Shown here: piece by piece, positions 10,264 to 19,096 of the stretch
Layout of the letters: each line of letters begins with the position of its first letter
Numbering within the stretch: the first letter of the stretch is position 1
From: Bacillus thuringiensis
Lineage (GTDB): Bacteria; Bacillota; Bacilli; Bacillales; Bacillaceae_G
Length of the DNA: 64,000 nt
Assembly (NCBI RefSeq): GCF_022095615.2
Contig: NZ_CP155559.1
Location: 1,671,501-1,735,500 of the forward strand
Direction: 5' to 3'
The notes under the pieces: model-generated
The model's input: only the letters and a program-made list of their open reading frames with translations
What the model was told of the DNA's origin: nothing
Databases searched by the model: none
Translations under genes and position numbers: made by a program

Positions 10264-10380
10264 ATGAAAATAATACGAAATACTGCGGATTCTATATTTC
10301 GAACGATTACATTAATTGTTGTGTATACGTTAGTTTCGGTTAGTGAAACGTTTTTTGGGTTGACGAGACAGAAAAAATAA
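10264..10380 (+). CDS. Hypothetical small single-span membrane peptide (38 aa)
   Basis: I do not recognise this gene. The chosen start, MKIIRNTADS, has AAAGGA 11 nt upstream; a longer in-frame start at 10174 has no ribosome site. The peptide has one hydrophobic helix (TITLIVVYTLVSVSETFF) flanked by basic ends (KIIR and TRQKK), which suggests a small membrane protein. It lies between the DUF3934-like gene and the asnA leader. It could be spurious. Confidence 0.4.
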   Translation: MKIIRNTADSIFRTITLIVVYTLVSVSETFFGLTRQKK

Positions 10381-10448
10381 AGACGTTAAATTAACAACAA
10401 TCAATAAAGCCTTAAAATAAAGAATTGAAAATATTTTTAAACTTTTTG

Positions 10449-10476
10449 TTGACTTTCTTTATTTTTTGTATAGAAT
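10449..10476 (+). promoter_or_regulatory. Sigma-A promoter for asnA T-box leader
   Basis: TTGACT at 10449-10454 and TAGAAT at 10471-10476 are separated by 16 nt. Initiation near 10483 would place the conserved T-box stem I just after the transcript start. Confidence 0.6.
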
Positions 10477-10490
10477 AATCATTAATAAAA

Positions 10491-10795
10491 TGTTTCAGAG
10501 ATGTGACAACAAAACGACTATGAAAGGACGAGTAGTAGTAGGATGTAGTCTAAGCGAGTCAGGGGTGGTGTGAGCCTGATACGAAGCCTATTATGAAGAA
10601 CCTCCTGGAGTTGCTAACCAAAATCCTTTATAGGAAAGTAGACTTAGCCGGGAACTTCGCCGTTACAAGAAGAGCAGTATCGAGATATTTCATCTCCGTA
10701 CTGTATAAGTGAGCAACCTCTGTTGCTAATTTGGGTGGTACCGCGGAACCAAAGCCTTTCGTCCCAGTTTTTTGGGAAAGAAGGGCTTTTTTTGT
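10491..10795 (+). promoter_or_regulatory. T-box leader, Asn-specific, upstream of asnA
   Basis: This is a tRNA-sensing transcription attenuator. Stem I starts near 10491. The specifier region reads GAAG-AAC-CTCCTGGAG, putting the Asn codon AAC at 10599-10601, which agrees with the downstream enzyme. The T-box sequence TGGGTGGTACCGCG is at 10732-10745, and a terminator hairpin built from GTCCCA and TGGGA plus a T run ends near 10795. Uncharged tRNA-Asn should stabilise the antiterminator and allow asnA transcription. Confidence 0.9.
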
Positions 10796-10839
10796 TGGCT
10801 TCTTTTCACAACATCCAAACATTTTAGGAGGAAACCACC

Positions 10840-11823
10840 ATGTATCAATCATTAATGACAGTAAGAGAGACGCAAATCGCAATTAAGGAAGTTAAAACAT
10901 TTTTCGAGGACCAGTTAGCAAAACGCCTTGAACTATTCCGCGTATCTGCACCATTATTCGTAACGAAAAAATCAGGATTAAACGATCACCTAAACGGTGT
11001 AGAACGTCCAATTGAATTTGATATGTTACATTCAGGAGAAGAATTAGAAATTGTTCATTCACTAGCGAAGTGGAAAAGATTCGCATTACATGAATATGGC
11101 TATGAAGCTGGTGAAGGTTTATATACAAACATGAACGCAATCCGTCGTGATGAAGAACTTGATGCAACACATTCCATTTACGTTGACCAATGGGATTGGG
11201 AAAAAATCGTTCAAAAAGAATGGCGTACTGTAGATTACTTACAACAAACAGTACAAACAATTTATGGAATATTCAAAGATTTGGAAGATCACTTATTTGA
11301 AAAGTATCCGTTCCTTGGAAAGTATTTACCAGAAGAAATCGTGTTCGTTACTTCCCAAGAGCTAGAAGATAAATATCCAGAATTAACACCGAAAGATCGT
11401 GAACATGCAATTGCAAAAGAACACGGTGCAGTCTTCATTATCGGAATTGGTGATGCACTTCGTTCAGGTGAAAAGCATGATGGGCGCGCAGCTGATTATG
11501 ATGATTGGAAATTAAACGGTGACATTTTATTCTGGCACCCAGTATTACAATCTTCATTCGAATTATCATCAATGGGAATTCGTGTTGATAGCAAATCACT
11601 TGATGAGCAATTAACGAAAACAGGCGAAGATTTCAAACGTGAGTACGATTTCCATAAAGGTATTTTAGAAGACGTACTACCATTAACAATTGGCGGTGGT
11701 ATTGGACAATCAAGAATGTGCATGTACTTCTTACGAAAAGCACATATCGGTGAAGTTCAATCTTCTGTATGGCCTGACGATTTACGTGAAGCTTGCAAGA
11801 AAGAAAACATTCATCTGTTTTAA
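10840..11823 (+). CDS. asnA: Aspartate--ammonia ligase (asparagine synthetase A)
   Basis: AsnA makes asparagine from aspartate, ammonia and ATP and resembles class II aminoacyl-tRNA synthetases. The 327-residue length is typical. Conserved stretches include [17 protein letters not shown], the [14 protein letters not shown] region and the C-terminal [11 protein letters not shown] motif. AGGAGG lies 8 nt before the ATG. The Asn T-box upstream makes expression respond to charging of tRNA-Asn, and a terminator follows. Confidence 0.96.
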   Translation: MYQSLMTVRETQIAIKEVKTFFEDQLAKRLELFRVSAPLFVTKKSGLNDHLNGVERPIEFDMLHSGEELEIVHSLAKWKRFALHEYGYEAGEGLYTNMNAIRRDEELDATHSIYVDQWDWEKIVQKEWRTVDYLQQTVQTIYGIFKDLEDHLFEKYPFLGKYLPEEIVFVTSQELEDKYPELTPKDREHAIAKEHGAVFIIGIGDALRSGEKHDGRAADYDDWKLNGDILFWHPVLQSSFELSSMGIRVDSKSLDEQLTKTGEDFKREYDFHKGILEDVLPLTIGGGIGQSRMCMYFLRKAHIGEVQSSVWPDDLREACKKENIHLF

Positions 11824-11827
11824 TAGA

Positions 11828-11871
11828 AGTGAGAGAGGGTAGCTCAAAGAGTTATCCTCTCTCTTTTTTAT
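11828..11871 (+). terminator. Terminator after asnA
   Basis: GAGAGAGGGTAGCTC and GAGTTATCCTCTCTC form a stem with two mismatches around AAA, followed by six T residues. Confidence 0.85.
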
Positions 11872-11963
11872 TGTGTAAACGAATGGTTTACAGTGAATTT
11901 TACTAATGGTTTCTTTCTTCTATATCTCTTTTTGTGTAATAATTTGTTAAAGGAGGGGACGTT

Positions 11964-12392
11964 ATGAGCTTAGGAGAACAGTTAAAAAAACTACGAGTGT
12001 CAAAGGGATTTTCACAAGAGGATGTTGCTAAAAAGATTGGTGTGACAAGGCAGGCAGTATACAAATGGGAGAATGATAAAAGCTGTCCTGACATTGAAAA
12101 TTTGATTTTGCTTAGCGAAATGTATAACGTGACGCTAGATGAGCTAATAAAAGGGAATCAAAATTTAAAAGAAAAAATACATATTGATGAAGAAAATGAG
12201 GATTTTGAGAAAGAGAATGAATTTGGTTTTTATATTGGCTGCGGTTTATTAATTATGAGTGCTTTCATTGATTATGAAAGAATGCAAGTGGTTGTCTTAG
12301 GCGTTGCACTATTCATGATGGTCTTTTACTCTGACGTGAAGAAAGTTATTTTGAATGAATATAGATCGTTTTTTTATGGGAAAGAGCGATAA
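11964..12392 (+). CDS. XRE-family HTH regulator with C-terminal membrane segment
   Basis: An N-terminal Cro/CI-type helix-turn-helix occupies residues 3-57 (LKKLRVSKGFSQEDVAKKIGVTRQAVYKWE). A short acidic linker follows, then a hydrophobic region (about 90-118) that should form one or two membrane helices, so the protein may be a membrane-tethered repressor. AAGGAGGGG sits 5 nt before the ATG. It stands alone and its targets are unknown. HTH proteins of this shape are common in Firmicutes near transporters or stress genes, but nothing here links it to a neighbour. Confidence 0.82.
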   Translation: MSLGEQLKKLRVSKGFSQEDVAKKIGVTRQAVYKWENDKSCPDIENLILLSEMYNVTLDELIKGNQNLKEKIHIDEENEDFEKENEFGFYIGCGLLIMSAFIDYERMQVVVLGVALFMMVFYSDVKKVILNEYRSFFYGKER

Positions 12393-12624
12393 GATATAAA
12401 ATGAGAAGAGTCAGTTATATTTCCTAGGAAAGGATAAAATGAATAATTAAATTATTTTATGATGATTTTTGGATGTTGGTAATATGTTAAAGAACGATTT
12501 GGATAGAGTCTTGAAATCTATGTGTAAAATGATAATACATTTTTAAAAGCTCAAACAAGCATAACCACGTTCTAAAGTTAGGACGTGGTTAAAAATATAG
12601 TGGTTTAATATATAATACATCACT
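12393..12624. other. 232-bp intergenic region with one hairpin, no gene seen
   Basis: AT-rich sequence between the XRE regulator and the convergent VOC gene. The only structure seen is AACCACGT (12563-12570) with ACGTGGTT (12583-12590), which may act as a weak terminator although it lacks a T run on the plus strand. Confidence 0.5.
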
Positions 12625-13080
12625 TCATTGTTTGTTACCGAGTTCTTCCGCTAAACCGACTAAAATGCCTTCGGTTCCACGAATGTAGCAAAGTCGATAT
12701 GAGTCCTCGTACTGAACTACTTCGCCAACGAGCTCTGCACCATGCTTAGTAAGTCTATTTACCATTTCGTCAATGTCTTCAACGGTAAACATGACGCGTA
12801 AATAACCGAGGGCGTTTACAGGAGCTGCTCGGTGATCTGCTATAGTAGCTGGGGCGAGAAATCGCGAAAGTTCAATTCGACTATGGCCATCTGGGGTAAC
12901 CATCATAGCAATCTCTACGCACTGAGAACCGAGTCCGGTTACGCGACCAGCCCATTCACCTTCGACATTTGCTCTCCCTTCGAGTTTCAAACCAATCTCT
13001 TCGAAGAAAGAGATTGCGTTATCAAGGGATTCTACAACGATGCTGACATTGTCCATTCTTAGTAATTTGTTTTTTGTCAT
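12625..13080 (-). CDS. VOC-family (glyoxalase/bleomycin-resistance-like) protein
   Basis: A 151-residue protein with two beta-alpha-beta-beta-beta modules typical of the vicinal oxygen chelate fold: RMDNVSIVVESLDNAISFFEEIGL at the start and LRVMFTVEDIDEMVNRLTKHGAELVGEVVQYEDSYRLCYIRGTEGI in the second half. The C-terminal Glu (the EGI position) could be a metal ligand. The reaction cannot be assigned; the family includes glyoxalases, dioxygenases and antibiotic-binding proteins. An AAGGAG-type site (from TATCTCCTTATA on the plus strand) precedes the ATG. Monocistronic. Confidence 0.82.
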   Translation of the reverse strand: MTKNKLLRMDNVSIVVESLDNAISFFEEIGLKLEGRANVEGEWAGRVTGLGSQCVEIAMMVTPDGHSRIELSRFLAPATIADHRAAPVNALGYLRVMFTVEDIDEMVNRLTKHGAELVGEVVQYEDSYRLCYIRGTEGILVGLAEELGNKQ

Positions 13081-13164
13081 TGTCTTTATCTCCTTATATA
13101 TAAAAGTGTGTTATCTAATCATCTCCATAATTATACTATTAAAAAGTTCCAAATTCCTTCTAAA

Positions 13165-13212
13165 CAAAAACACCTTGTCACAGTGTAGGAGAATGTGACA
13201 AGGTGTTTTTTA
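13165..13212 (-). terminator. Bidirectional terminator downstream of the lysC unit
   Basis: AACACCTTGTCAC and GTGACAAGGTGTT form a 13-bp stem flanked by A and T runs, so it can work on both strands. It separates lysC and the small frame after it from the VOC gene. Confidence 0.88.
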
Positions 13213-13233
13213 AGTATATCATATAGCATCTTA

Positions 13234-13419
13234 TTAACGAACAACACTTCGAAAATCTTCTACTATTGAGATGCGTATGAACTTTATTTCGTGAATACTA
13301 TCATGTTCAAGTAGTTTTAAGAACTTGATAGTGTAGTTGTTATTCGATAGAACGACTTCGACTTTCCCACAAAATATTCCCGCTCTGTTTCTATTTATAT
13401 AGGAAGGAAATAGATTCAT
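13234..13419 (-). CDS. Hypothetical 61-aa protein downstream of lysC
   Basis: I do not recognise this frame. It encodes MNLFPSYINRNRAGIFCGK followed by alternating hydrophobic and charged residues that look like beta strands (KVEVVLSNNNYTIKFLK). It starts 30 nt after lysC on the same strand and ends just before the terminator at 13165-13212, so it may be cotranscribed with lysC. No clear Shine-Dalgarno sequence precedes the ATG, which weakens the call; it could be a gene remnant. Confidence 0.4.
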   Translation of the reverse strand: MNLFPSYINRNRAGIFCGKVEVVLSNNNYTIKFLKLLEHDSIHEIKFIRISIVEDFRSVVR

Positions 13420-13449
13420 CTCATTTGTTTTAAGTTTTACCGGTGAAAC

Positions 13450-14679
13450 TTAACTCATCTGCACTAAAGGCTCAATTTTCGCCATAAATGATTGATGCAG
13501 CGCCTCAACACCTGTTACTAAATGAAGGCGGTCAATAACGACAGACACTTTAATTTCTGATGTACTTACCATTTTAATATGAATATTTTCTTCTTTTAAA
13601 GTAGTGAACATATTCGCGGCAACTCCAGGGTTAGATACCATACCAGATCCTACGATTGATACTTTTGCTAAATGATTTTCATGTTCTACAGATTCATAGT
13701 GAAGTGCTTCGTGGTTTTGTTCCAACACTTCTAAAGTTTCTTTTAAATCACTCGAGTGGATGGAGAAGGAGAGATGAACAGTTCCTTCATTTGTAATACT
13801 TTGAATGATGATATCTACATTAATATGTGCCGCTGCTAATGTAGAGAAAACAGTGGAAAGCGATCCTTGTTCTAATCCTTTTATTGTGACACGTGTAATA
13901 TTATCTTCAAATGCAATACCTTTAACGATTGATTGTTGTTCCATGTTACATTCTCCTTTTACAATTGTTCCGTTTTCTTGTTCCATACTTGAGCGAACTT
14001 CTAAAATAACATTATGATTTTTAGCGAATTCAACAGCACGAGGGTGTAATACACCAGCACCGAGGTTTGCAAGTTCTAACATTTCGTCATAAGAAATTTC
14101 ATCTAATTTATAAGCATCTTTTACAACTCGTGGGTCCGTCGTATATACGCCTGTTACATCTGTATAAATATCACATTTTTTTGCTTTCAATGCAGCGGCT
14201 AATGCAACAGCAGTTGTATCAGAACCACCGCGGCCAAGCGTTGTAATTTCATGGTTTTCACTAACTCCTTGGAAGCCAGCTACGATAACAATCGTACCTT
14301 CAGTAAGATAAGATTGAATTCGATCTGTATGAATGTCAGTAATCCGTGCACTACTATGTACAGATTCTGTCGTAATACCAGCTTGCCATCCTGTTAATGA
14401 AATCGCGTTATAACCTTTTGCTTGTAGTGCCATCGTTAATAATGAAATAGTTATTTGCTCTCCTGTTGATAGAAGCATATCCATTTCACGTTTACTTGGA
14501 TTTTCTGTAATAGCGTTAGTAAGTGCTACAAGTTCATCTGTGCTCTTTCCCATTGCTGAAACGACAGAGACGATACTATGTCCTCGTTCATATTCTTCAA
14601 TAATTAAATTTGCTACATGTTGAATGCGCGCGACATTTCCGACAGAAGTGCCACCGAATTTTTGTACAATCGTTTCCAT
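13450..14679 (-). CDS. lysC: Aspartokinase (LysC type, two C-terminal ACT domains)
   Basis: Aspartokinase phosphorylates aspartate, the first step to lysine, threonine, methionine and diaminopimelate. The 409-residue protein starts METIVQKFGGTSVGNVARI, the kinase P-loop-like signature, and has GRGGSDTTAVALAAAL and TDPRVV in the kinase domain (1-250). Tandem ACT domains (about 265-405) provide amino-acid feedback. GAAGGA lies 7 nt before the ATG. The lysine riboswitch upstream matches the lysine-regulated LysC isozyme (aspartokinase II) of B. subtilis. It should be repressed by lysine through RNA and probably inhibited through the ACT domains. Confidence 0.94.
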   Translation of the reverse strand: METIVQKFGGTSVGNVARIQHVANLIIEEYERGHSIVSVVSAMGKSTDELVALTNAITENPSKREMDMLLSTGEQITISLLTMALQAKGYNAISLTGWQAGITTESVHSSARITDIHTDRIQSYLTEGTIVIVAGFQGVSENHEITTLGRGGSDTTAVALAAALKAKKCDIYTDVTGVYTTDPRVVKDAYKLDEISYDEMLELANLGAGVLHPRAVEFAKNHNVILEVRSSMEQENGTIVKGECNMEQQSIVKGIAFEDNITRVTIKGLEQGSLSTVFSTLAAAHINVDIIIQSITNEGTVHLSFSIHSSDLKETLEVLEQNHEALHYESVEHENHLAKVSIVGSGMVSNPGVAANMFTTLKEENIHIKMVSTSEIKVSVVIDRLHLVTGVEALHQSFMAKIEPLVQMS

Positions 14680-14763
14680 TACGAATTCCTTCTTTCATCC
14701 ATTTTTAAGAATAGATTAGGACATATATAAATCCCAATATTCCTGTAGTTACCAGAGAAAAAA

Positions 14764-14797
14764 CAAAAAACACCATCTCAAATAAGTGAGGATGGTG
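14764..14797 (-). terminator. Riboswitch-controlled terminator of lysC leader
   Basis: On the minus strand CACCATCCTCAC pairs imperfectly with TTGAGATGGTG and runs into six T residues. It lies between the lysine aptamer and the lysC ribosome site, as expected of the expression platform. Confidence 0.85.
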
Positions 14798-14882
14798 CTG
14801 TTACAGGAAAAGGGAAACAGAAAACGGAGCTAATAAAAAAACCGCCAAAAAAGGAATACCATGAAAATGATATCTCTTTTTT

Positions 14883-15063
14883 GTAGATAGCTCTTCATAC
14901 ATACACTTCTGTACATATGACAGTTCTGTTTCTATTCGAAAACAGCCCCAATCGATAAATGCAGAGAAAATTATCGATTTCGGCAATACTTCCTTTCATC
15001 TAATTTCATAGACATCTCTGTGTCTCCATTAGAATAATCATAAGTATCGCAACCTCTATCTCA
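14883..15063 (-). promoter_or_regulatory. Lysine riboswitch (L box) upstream of lysC
   Basis: Read on the minus strand, the leader contains AGATAGAGGTTGCGA, then GATGAAAGGAAG, GCCGAAA, a GGGGCTGT segment and GAGCTATCT. These are the conserved blocks of the lysine aptamer, in order. Helix P1 closes by pairing of AGATAG (15056-15061) with CTATCT (14885-14890). Lysine binding should favour the downstream terminator and switch lysC off. A 61-codon frame lying over this region (14801-14986) is a by-product of the RNA sequence. Confidence 0.9.
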
Positions 15064-15114
15064 CGTTTTAGGCGAGAGTGTTTGATTTATGAAGTTGTTG
15101 GTAACATTTGTTTT

Positions 15115-15143
15115 ATAATAATTTAAATTTTTCGTGGAATCAA
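15115..15143 (-). promoter_or_regulatory. Promoter for lysC leader
   Basis: On the minus strand TTGATT (15138-15143) and TATTAT (15115-15120) are separated by exactly 17 nt. Transcription would start about 45 nt before the lysine aptamer. Confidence 0.6.
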
Positions 15144-15257
15144 GTGTTTTATATATATTTTAAAAATTCTTTCTATTGACAAAGAAGTTTGTGAAAAATG
15201 TAGCAAAATAAATTTATTACATGTACATTAACATTATAGTGAATTGGAGGTGGAAGA

Positions 15258-16166
15258 ATGAAGGGGAAAAAAACTATTTATGTTTCGACAGAAATGAAAA
15301 CAACAATGGAGAAACTATGGGAGCATACACAAGAACCAGATATACATACAGAGTGGGATGTTCGTTTTACAGAAATCACGTATTTAGAGAAAAAAGCAGG
15401 AGAACCACAGAAGTTTTTATATAAGACAAAAATTGGATTTGGACTTGAAATAGCCGGAGAAGGGGAATCGATAGGTGAGATAAGAAAAGAAACTGGAGAA
15501 CGGATTTCTTCTTTGAAATTTTGGACAGACAATCAATTATCACTTATACACATTGGACGTGGGTATTGGAAATATACACCGAATAATGAATATATTCATT
15601 TTGAAACACAATATGATTATGATACAAGATTTGGTCGTATAGGGAATGTAATAGATTCATATGTTTTTCGCCCGTTATTAGGTTCTGCGACTGCTTGGAG
15701 TTTTGATGCTTTAAAATTATGGTTAGAAAAGGGACTTCATCCTAGGTTGCTAATTAGAAGAACAATGACATATTGGCTCGTTTGTTTTTTATTTGCTTTT
15801 GTATGGCTATATCAAGGGATTGTACCGAAAATAATCTTTACCCATCCAGAAGAAGTGAAAATGCTTTCGGTCATAATTGGTTCAAATGAAAATAGTATTT
15901 TTATTCTTAAAATAATTGGGCTGTTAGAAGTTATTTTTGGTGTCATATGGTTACTTCCATTTCCAAAACGTAATTTATTTGTACTACATATTTTCATGTT
16001 AATAGCCTTAACGATAGCAGCAGGATTTATGAATATTGCAAGCTTTACAGAGCCGTTTAATCCAATTACGTTAAATCTGCTTCTAATTGGAGTATCGATT
16101 GTCGGTTATATGAATAGCTTCGATTTGCCAAGTGCAAAAAATTGCAAGAGGACGAGAAAGGGATAA
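15258..16166 (+). CDS. SRPBCC-like/DoxX-like membrane protein (YndG-like)
   Basis: The N-terminal half (about 1-165) looks like a START/SRPBCC ligand-binding fold: it opens with a strand and the EKLWEHTQEPDIHTEWDVRF segment typical of that family. The C-terminal part (about 175-290) has four hydrophobic helices of DoxX-like type. It is the first of three genes with tight spacing (3 and 5 nt), matching in type and order the yndG-yndH-yndJ set of B. subtilis. Function is unknown; lipid or quinone handling at the membrane is a guess from the folds. The ribosome site is TTGGAGGTGG, 5 nt before the ATG. Confidence 0.75.
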   Translation: MKGKKTIYVSTEMKTTMEKLWEHTQEPDIHTEWDVRFTEITYLEKKAGEPQKFLYKTKIGFGLEIAGEGESIGEIRKETGERISSLKFWTDNQLSLIHIGRGYWKYTPNNEYIHFETQYDYDTRFGRIGNVIDSYVFRPLLGSATAWSFDALKLWLEKGLHPRLLIRRTMTYWLVCFLFAFVWLYQGIVPKIIFTHPEEVKMLSVIIGSNENSIFILKIIGLLEVIFGVIWLLPFPKRNLFVLHIFMLIALTIAAGFMNIASFTEPFNPITLNLLLIGVSIVGYMNSFDLPSAKNCKRTRKG

Positions 16167-16169
16167 TGT

Positions 16170-16781
16170 ATGTCTAATATGTATGAAAGACTATTAGGGG
16201 ATTCTTATAAAAAACTTCACCCGAAATTACAGAAACGCTATGAGATTACAGAAAAAAATAGTTTTATTGGGAAAGGAAAGATGGATGAAATTTACGGAGG
16301 CTCTTTTTTCGTTAAATTGATTTTAAAGATTGCATCAAGGTTTCGTATGTTTTTCTCAGAACGGGGAAAAAAAGTGCCTTTTGTAATACATAATACTGCT
16401 GGACGAGATAAAGATGGAATAGAAATTGTAAGGTGGAATCGTACGTTTTATTTTCATGATAAGGAAAGATATTTTAATGCGGTTATGCAACTGGATGAAG
16501 AGAATAATGAAATTGTAGATTATTTTGGTGAACCACATATCCTCGTTTCTACTTTAAATTTTCATATTGATGAGTTAGGAGCAATGCATATTTCTTCAAA
16601 GAAACAATGGTGTTATATGTTTGGAAGAAAAATTCCTTTGCCGAAACTTTTATACGGAGAGGCAAACATTGTTGAAAGTTATGATGACGAATTACAATGT
16701 TTTCGAATTCACGTACAAGTACGAAATCCGTTAATTGGTTCATTATTTTCATATAGAGGAACATTTGTAGAGAGGGAATAA
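16170..16781 (+). CDS. DUF4166 protein (YndH-like)
   Basis: A 203-residue soluble protein of the DUF4166 family, opening with MYERLLGDSYKKLHPKLQKRY, a characteristic start in which a short helix precedes HPKLQ. No catalytic motif is evident. It sits 3 nt after the YndG-like gene and 5 nt before the YndJ-like gene. A related domain is sometimes fused to membrane domains like those of its neighbours, which suggests the three products work together at the membrane; this is inference. Confidence 0.75.
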   Translation: MSNMYERLLGDSYKKLHPKLQKRYEITEKNSFIGKGKMDEIYGGSFFVKLILKIASRFRMFFSERGKKVPFVIHNTAGRDKDGIEIVRWNRTFYFHDKERYFNAVMQLDEENNEIVDYFGEPHILVSTLNFHIDELGAMHISSKKQWCYMFGRKIPLPKLLYGEANIVESYDDELQCFRIHVQVRNPLIGSLFSYRGTFVERE

Positions 16782-16786
16782 ACGAT

Positions 16787-18412
16787 ATGAGAAATATAAT
16801 ATTTGGTCTTGCTTGTTATATTGTTTTTCTAATATGTGAGTGGCCGTATGTAAACCCTGTTGAAGCAATTATATTATTATCTATTTTGTTATTTATACCG
16901 ATGTCTTTGTGTATTATTGATACAAGAACACGAAATGGATCGTATGTATTATTTTATAAAGCCGTATCGTTTTTATATCCGGTCGCAGCAATTAGTGCAA
17001 TGTTATCATTTGTAACAAATCAATATTTCTTTGCGATAATTTGGTTTATATATACGGGGATCGTTGCGTTATTTGGTATAAATAGATTACTAGAAAGAGG
17101 ATGGAAGCCATTAGAAGAAACGGCTATAGATAGTGCGTTTATTTATTTGTTTTTAGGTGGTTTTTGGTTTTTTGCTTCAGTAGCAAAACTCTCTATTATG
17201 CACTTTAGTTCTGACATTGTTTTGCTTACCGCTGCACACTTTCATTATTCGGCATTTCTATTGCCGTTATCAGCTGGTTTAATTGGGAGAAAAAGAGAAA
17301 AGAGAAGTAAAGTATATGATGTTATTATGTTTGTCATCGTCATTTCACCTATGACAGTTGCAGTAGGAATTACGTACTCAAGGATATTTGAATTTTTTGC
17401 AGTGTTCCTATATTTATGTGCGATTTATGGTTATGGGATTTATGTTTGGCGCACGAAATTTAATGCTATCAGTGCAAAGATTCTTCTGATCATATCGTCT
17501 AGTACGCTCATGGTAACAATTATGTTTTCACTTATATATTCATACGGAAATGTGAAACATGTAATGACGATTACAATTGCTCAAATGGTTTGGATTCACG
17601 GTGTTGTCAATGGAATTGGAGTTGCATTACCAGTATTTGTCGCCTGGATGGTTGAAAAGAGTGCTCCGAATTATAACTATTACGGGAAACCAATGAGCAG
17701 GTTAAGAGGAAATAAGACAGTTGGGGAAGCATTTTTACATAACAAAAATTTAATAGATAGCAAGGAATACAAAGGTTTAGTTGATAAATTGAATGATTTT
17801 CATAGTGAGGCACTTGACGTGACGAATATTCCTTTAAGTATTACTCGTTTCTATGAAAATACAAAAGAGTATGAGTTGCAATCGCATATTAAATGGAATC
17901 GTTGGTTCCGCCCGGTTGCATTTTGCTATGAGAAAATGAGTGAACGTGTAGGACAAATACATTTAGGAATGGGCGGCAAGTGGGAAACGATGTATGGCTC
18001 TATCGTCGGGATAATAGATGAGAAGGATGGAAGAGAGAATGTAAGGGCTTGGCTAAGAAAAAATGAAGCAGGAGAATCTATATTTGTAGCTCTTTACTCA
18101 AAGCATACATATATGAACGAGACATATATGAATATTGCATTACCTTTACCATATTCGAATATGACGGGAGTTTTGAAATTATGTGATAAGAGTAATGATT
18201 TAATCATTACTAGTAAGTTGAGAAAAAATGGTAAGGGGGATGAGGGGATTTATTTACATACTCGTTTCTTTACAATACGTTTACCGTTAGCAGAGACTTT
18301 TATTATTAAAGAGCGCACGGATCACATATTAGAAGCTAATCATAGAATGTGGATATTTGGAGTTAAGTTTTTAGAAATTGATTATGAGATTAAGAAAATA
18401 GAGGAGGAGTAA
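16787..18412 (+). CDS. YndJ-family polytopic membrane protein
   Basis: A 541-residue protein: about nine or ten hydrophobic helices fill residues 5-285, followed by a soluble C-terminal domain (about 320-541) with MGGKWETMYGSIVGIIDE and VALYSKHTYMNETYMNIALPLP. This matches the YndJ family. The soluble tail resembles the lipocalin/DUF4166-like beta proteins of the neighbouring genes in its strand pattern, but I cannot confirm homology. It is the last gene of the three-gene operon and is closed by a strong terminator. Function unknown. Confidence 0.75.
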   Translation: MRNIIFGLACYIVFLICEWPYVNPVEAIILLSILLFIPMSLCIIDTRTRNGSYVLFYKAVSFLYPVAAISAMLSFVTNQYFFAIIWFIYTGIVALFGINRLLERGWKPLEETAIDSAFIYLFLGGFWFFASVAKLSIMHFSSDIVLLTAAHFHYSAFLLPLSAGLIGRKREKRSKVYDVIMFVIVISPMTVAVGITYSRIFEFFAVFLYLCAIYGYGIYVWRTKFNAISAKILLIISSSTLMVTIMFSLIYSYGNVKHVMTITIAQMVWIHGVVNGIGVALPVFVAWMVEKSAPNYNYYGKPMSRLRGNKTVGEAFLHNKNLIDSKEYKGLVDKLNDFHSEALDVTNIPLSITRFYENTKEYELQSHIKWNRWFRPVAFCYEKMSERVGQIHLGMGGKWETMYGSIVGIIDEKDGRENVRAWLRKNEAGESIFVALYSKHTYMNETYMNIALPLPYSNMTGVLKLCDKSNDLIITSKLRKNGKGDEGIYLHTRFFTIRLPLAETFIIKERTDHILEANHRMWIFGVKFLEIDYEIKKIEEE

Positions 18413-18443
18413 AAAAAGCTTGGAGAGATTCCAAGCTTTTTTT
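18411..18443. terminator. Bidirectional terminator between yndJ-like gene and NUDIX gene
   Basis: AAAAAAGCTTGGA and TCCAAGCTTTTTT around GAGAT serve both convergent genes. Confidence 0.88.
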
Positions 18444-18927
18444 ATGTATGCGTAATTGTCATAGCAACTTGTTTATCTAAGTCTCGGTCCCAAACACGTT
18501 GAATTTCAAACGTATCTTTTTCAAAAAATAATGGGAATCTCTCTTTAAACCAATCTTGCATAGGCAGATTTAATGCTGTATCGATTGGTACCCATAATAA
18601 TTCGCCCTCTGGAGGATCCATAAGAAGTTCGCCTTCAAATGAGTCTGTCCAATAATTAAATACCATATATCGAACATTTTCTTTCGGATTTACGTATTCA
18701 TCTAATCCCTTGAAAGTTAAATTTGAAACAAGTAATCCAGTTTCTTCCTTTACTTCTCGTTTTGCAGCTTTGGCGATACTTTCTGGGAAATCTACTTTTC
18801 CGCCAGGAGCGATGTAACCAGGGAAGCCTAGATGATCGGGGCGCTGTATTAGCAATACTTCATTATTCCGTTGAATCATACACATCGTGTAAATACGGTG
18901 CTCTATATCTTTCCAATTGTTGCTCAT
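18442..18927 (-). CDS. NUDIX hydrolase (MutT/8-oxo-dGTP-like)
   Basis: A 161-residue protein with a complete Nudix box, GKVDFPESIAKAAKREVKEETGL, here split as G-x5-E-x7-REVKEETGL at about residues 43-65. The catalytic Glu residues of REVKEE are present. The preceding LLIQRPDHLGFPGYIAPGG fits an oxidised-nucleotide (8-oxo-dGTP) type enzyme, but substrates in this family are hard to predict. A GAGAGGAGAGA-like site precedes the ATG. Monocistronic. Confidence 0.87.
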   Translation of the reverse strand: MSNNWKDIEHRIYTMCMIQRNNEVLLIQRPDHLGFPGYIAPGGKVDFPESIAKAAKREVKEETGLLVSNLTFKGLDEYVNPKENVRYMVFNYWTDSFEGELLMDPPEGELLWVPIDTALNLPMQDWFKERFPLFFEKDTFEIQRVWDRDLDKQVAMTITHT

Positions 18928-19020
18928 ATGAATCTCTCCTCTTATAAAATCTTATAGTTTTTAACTATAGTCATTTATGACAAAAAATACAATAATAATA
19001 CAAAATTATACAAACTTAAA

Positions 19021-19050
19021 TTGACTATTACTAATTTTCAGAACTATAAT
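19021..19050 (+). promoter_or_regulatory. Sigma-A promoter for SLH amidase gene
   Basis: TTGACT at 19021-19026 and TATAAT at 19045-19050 are separated by 18 nt, about 47 nt before the ATG. Confidence 0.65.
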
Positions 19051-19096
19051 TAGTCTGTTACATAAAAATATTGTACTTGAGAGGGGAATATATTCT

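Noticed and set aside
14801..14986. 61-codon minus-strand frame before lysC
   Set aside because: It lies between the lysine aptamer and its terminator and has no ribosome site; the sequence is explained by RNA structure.
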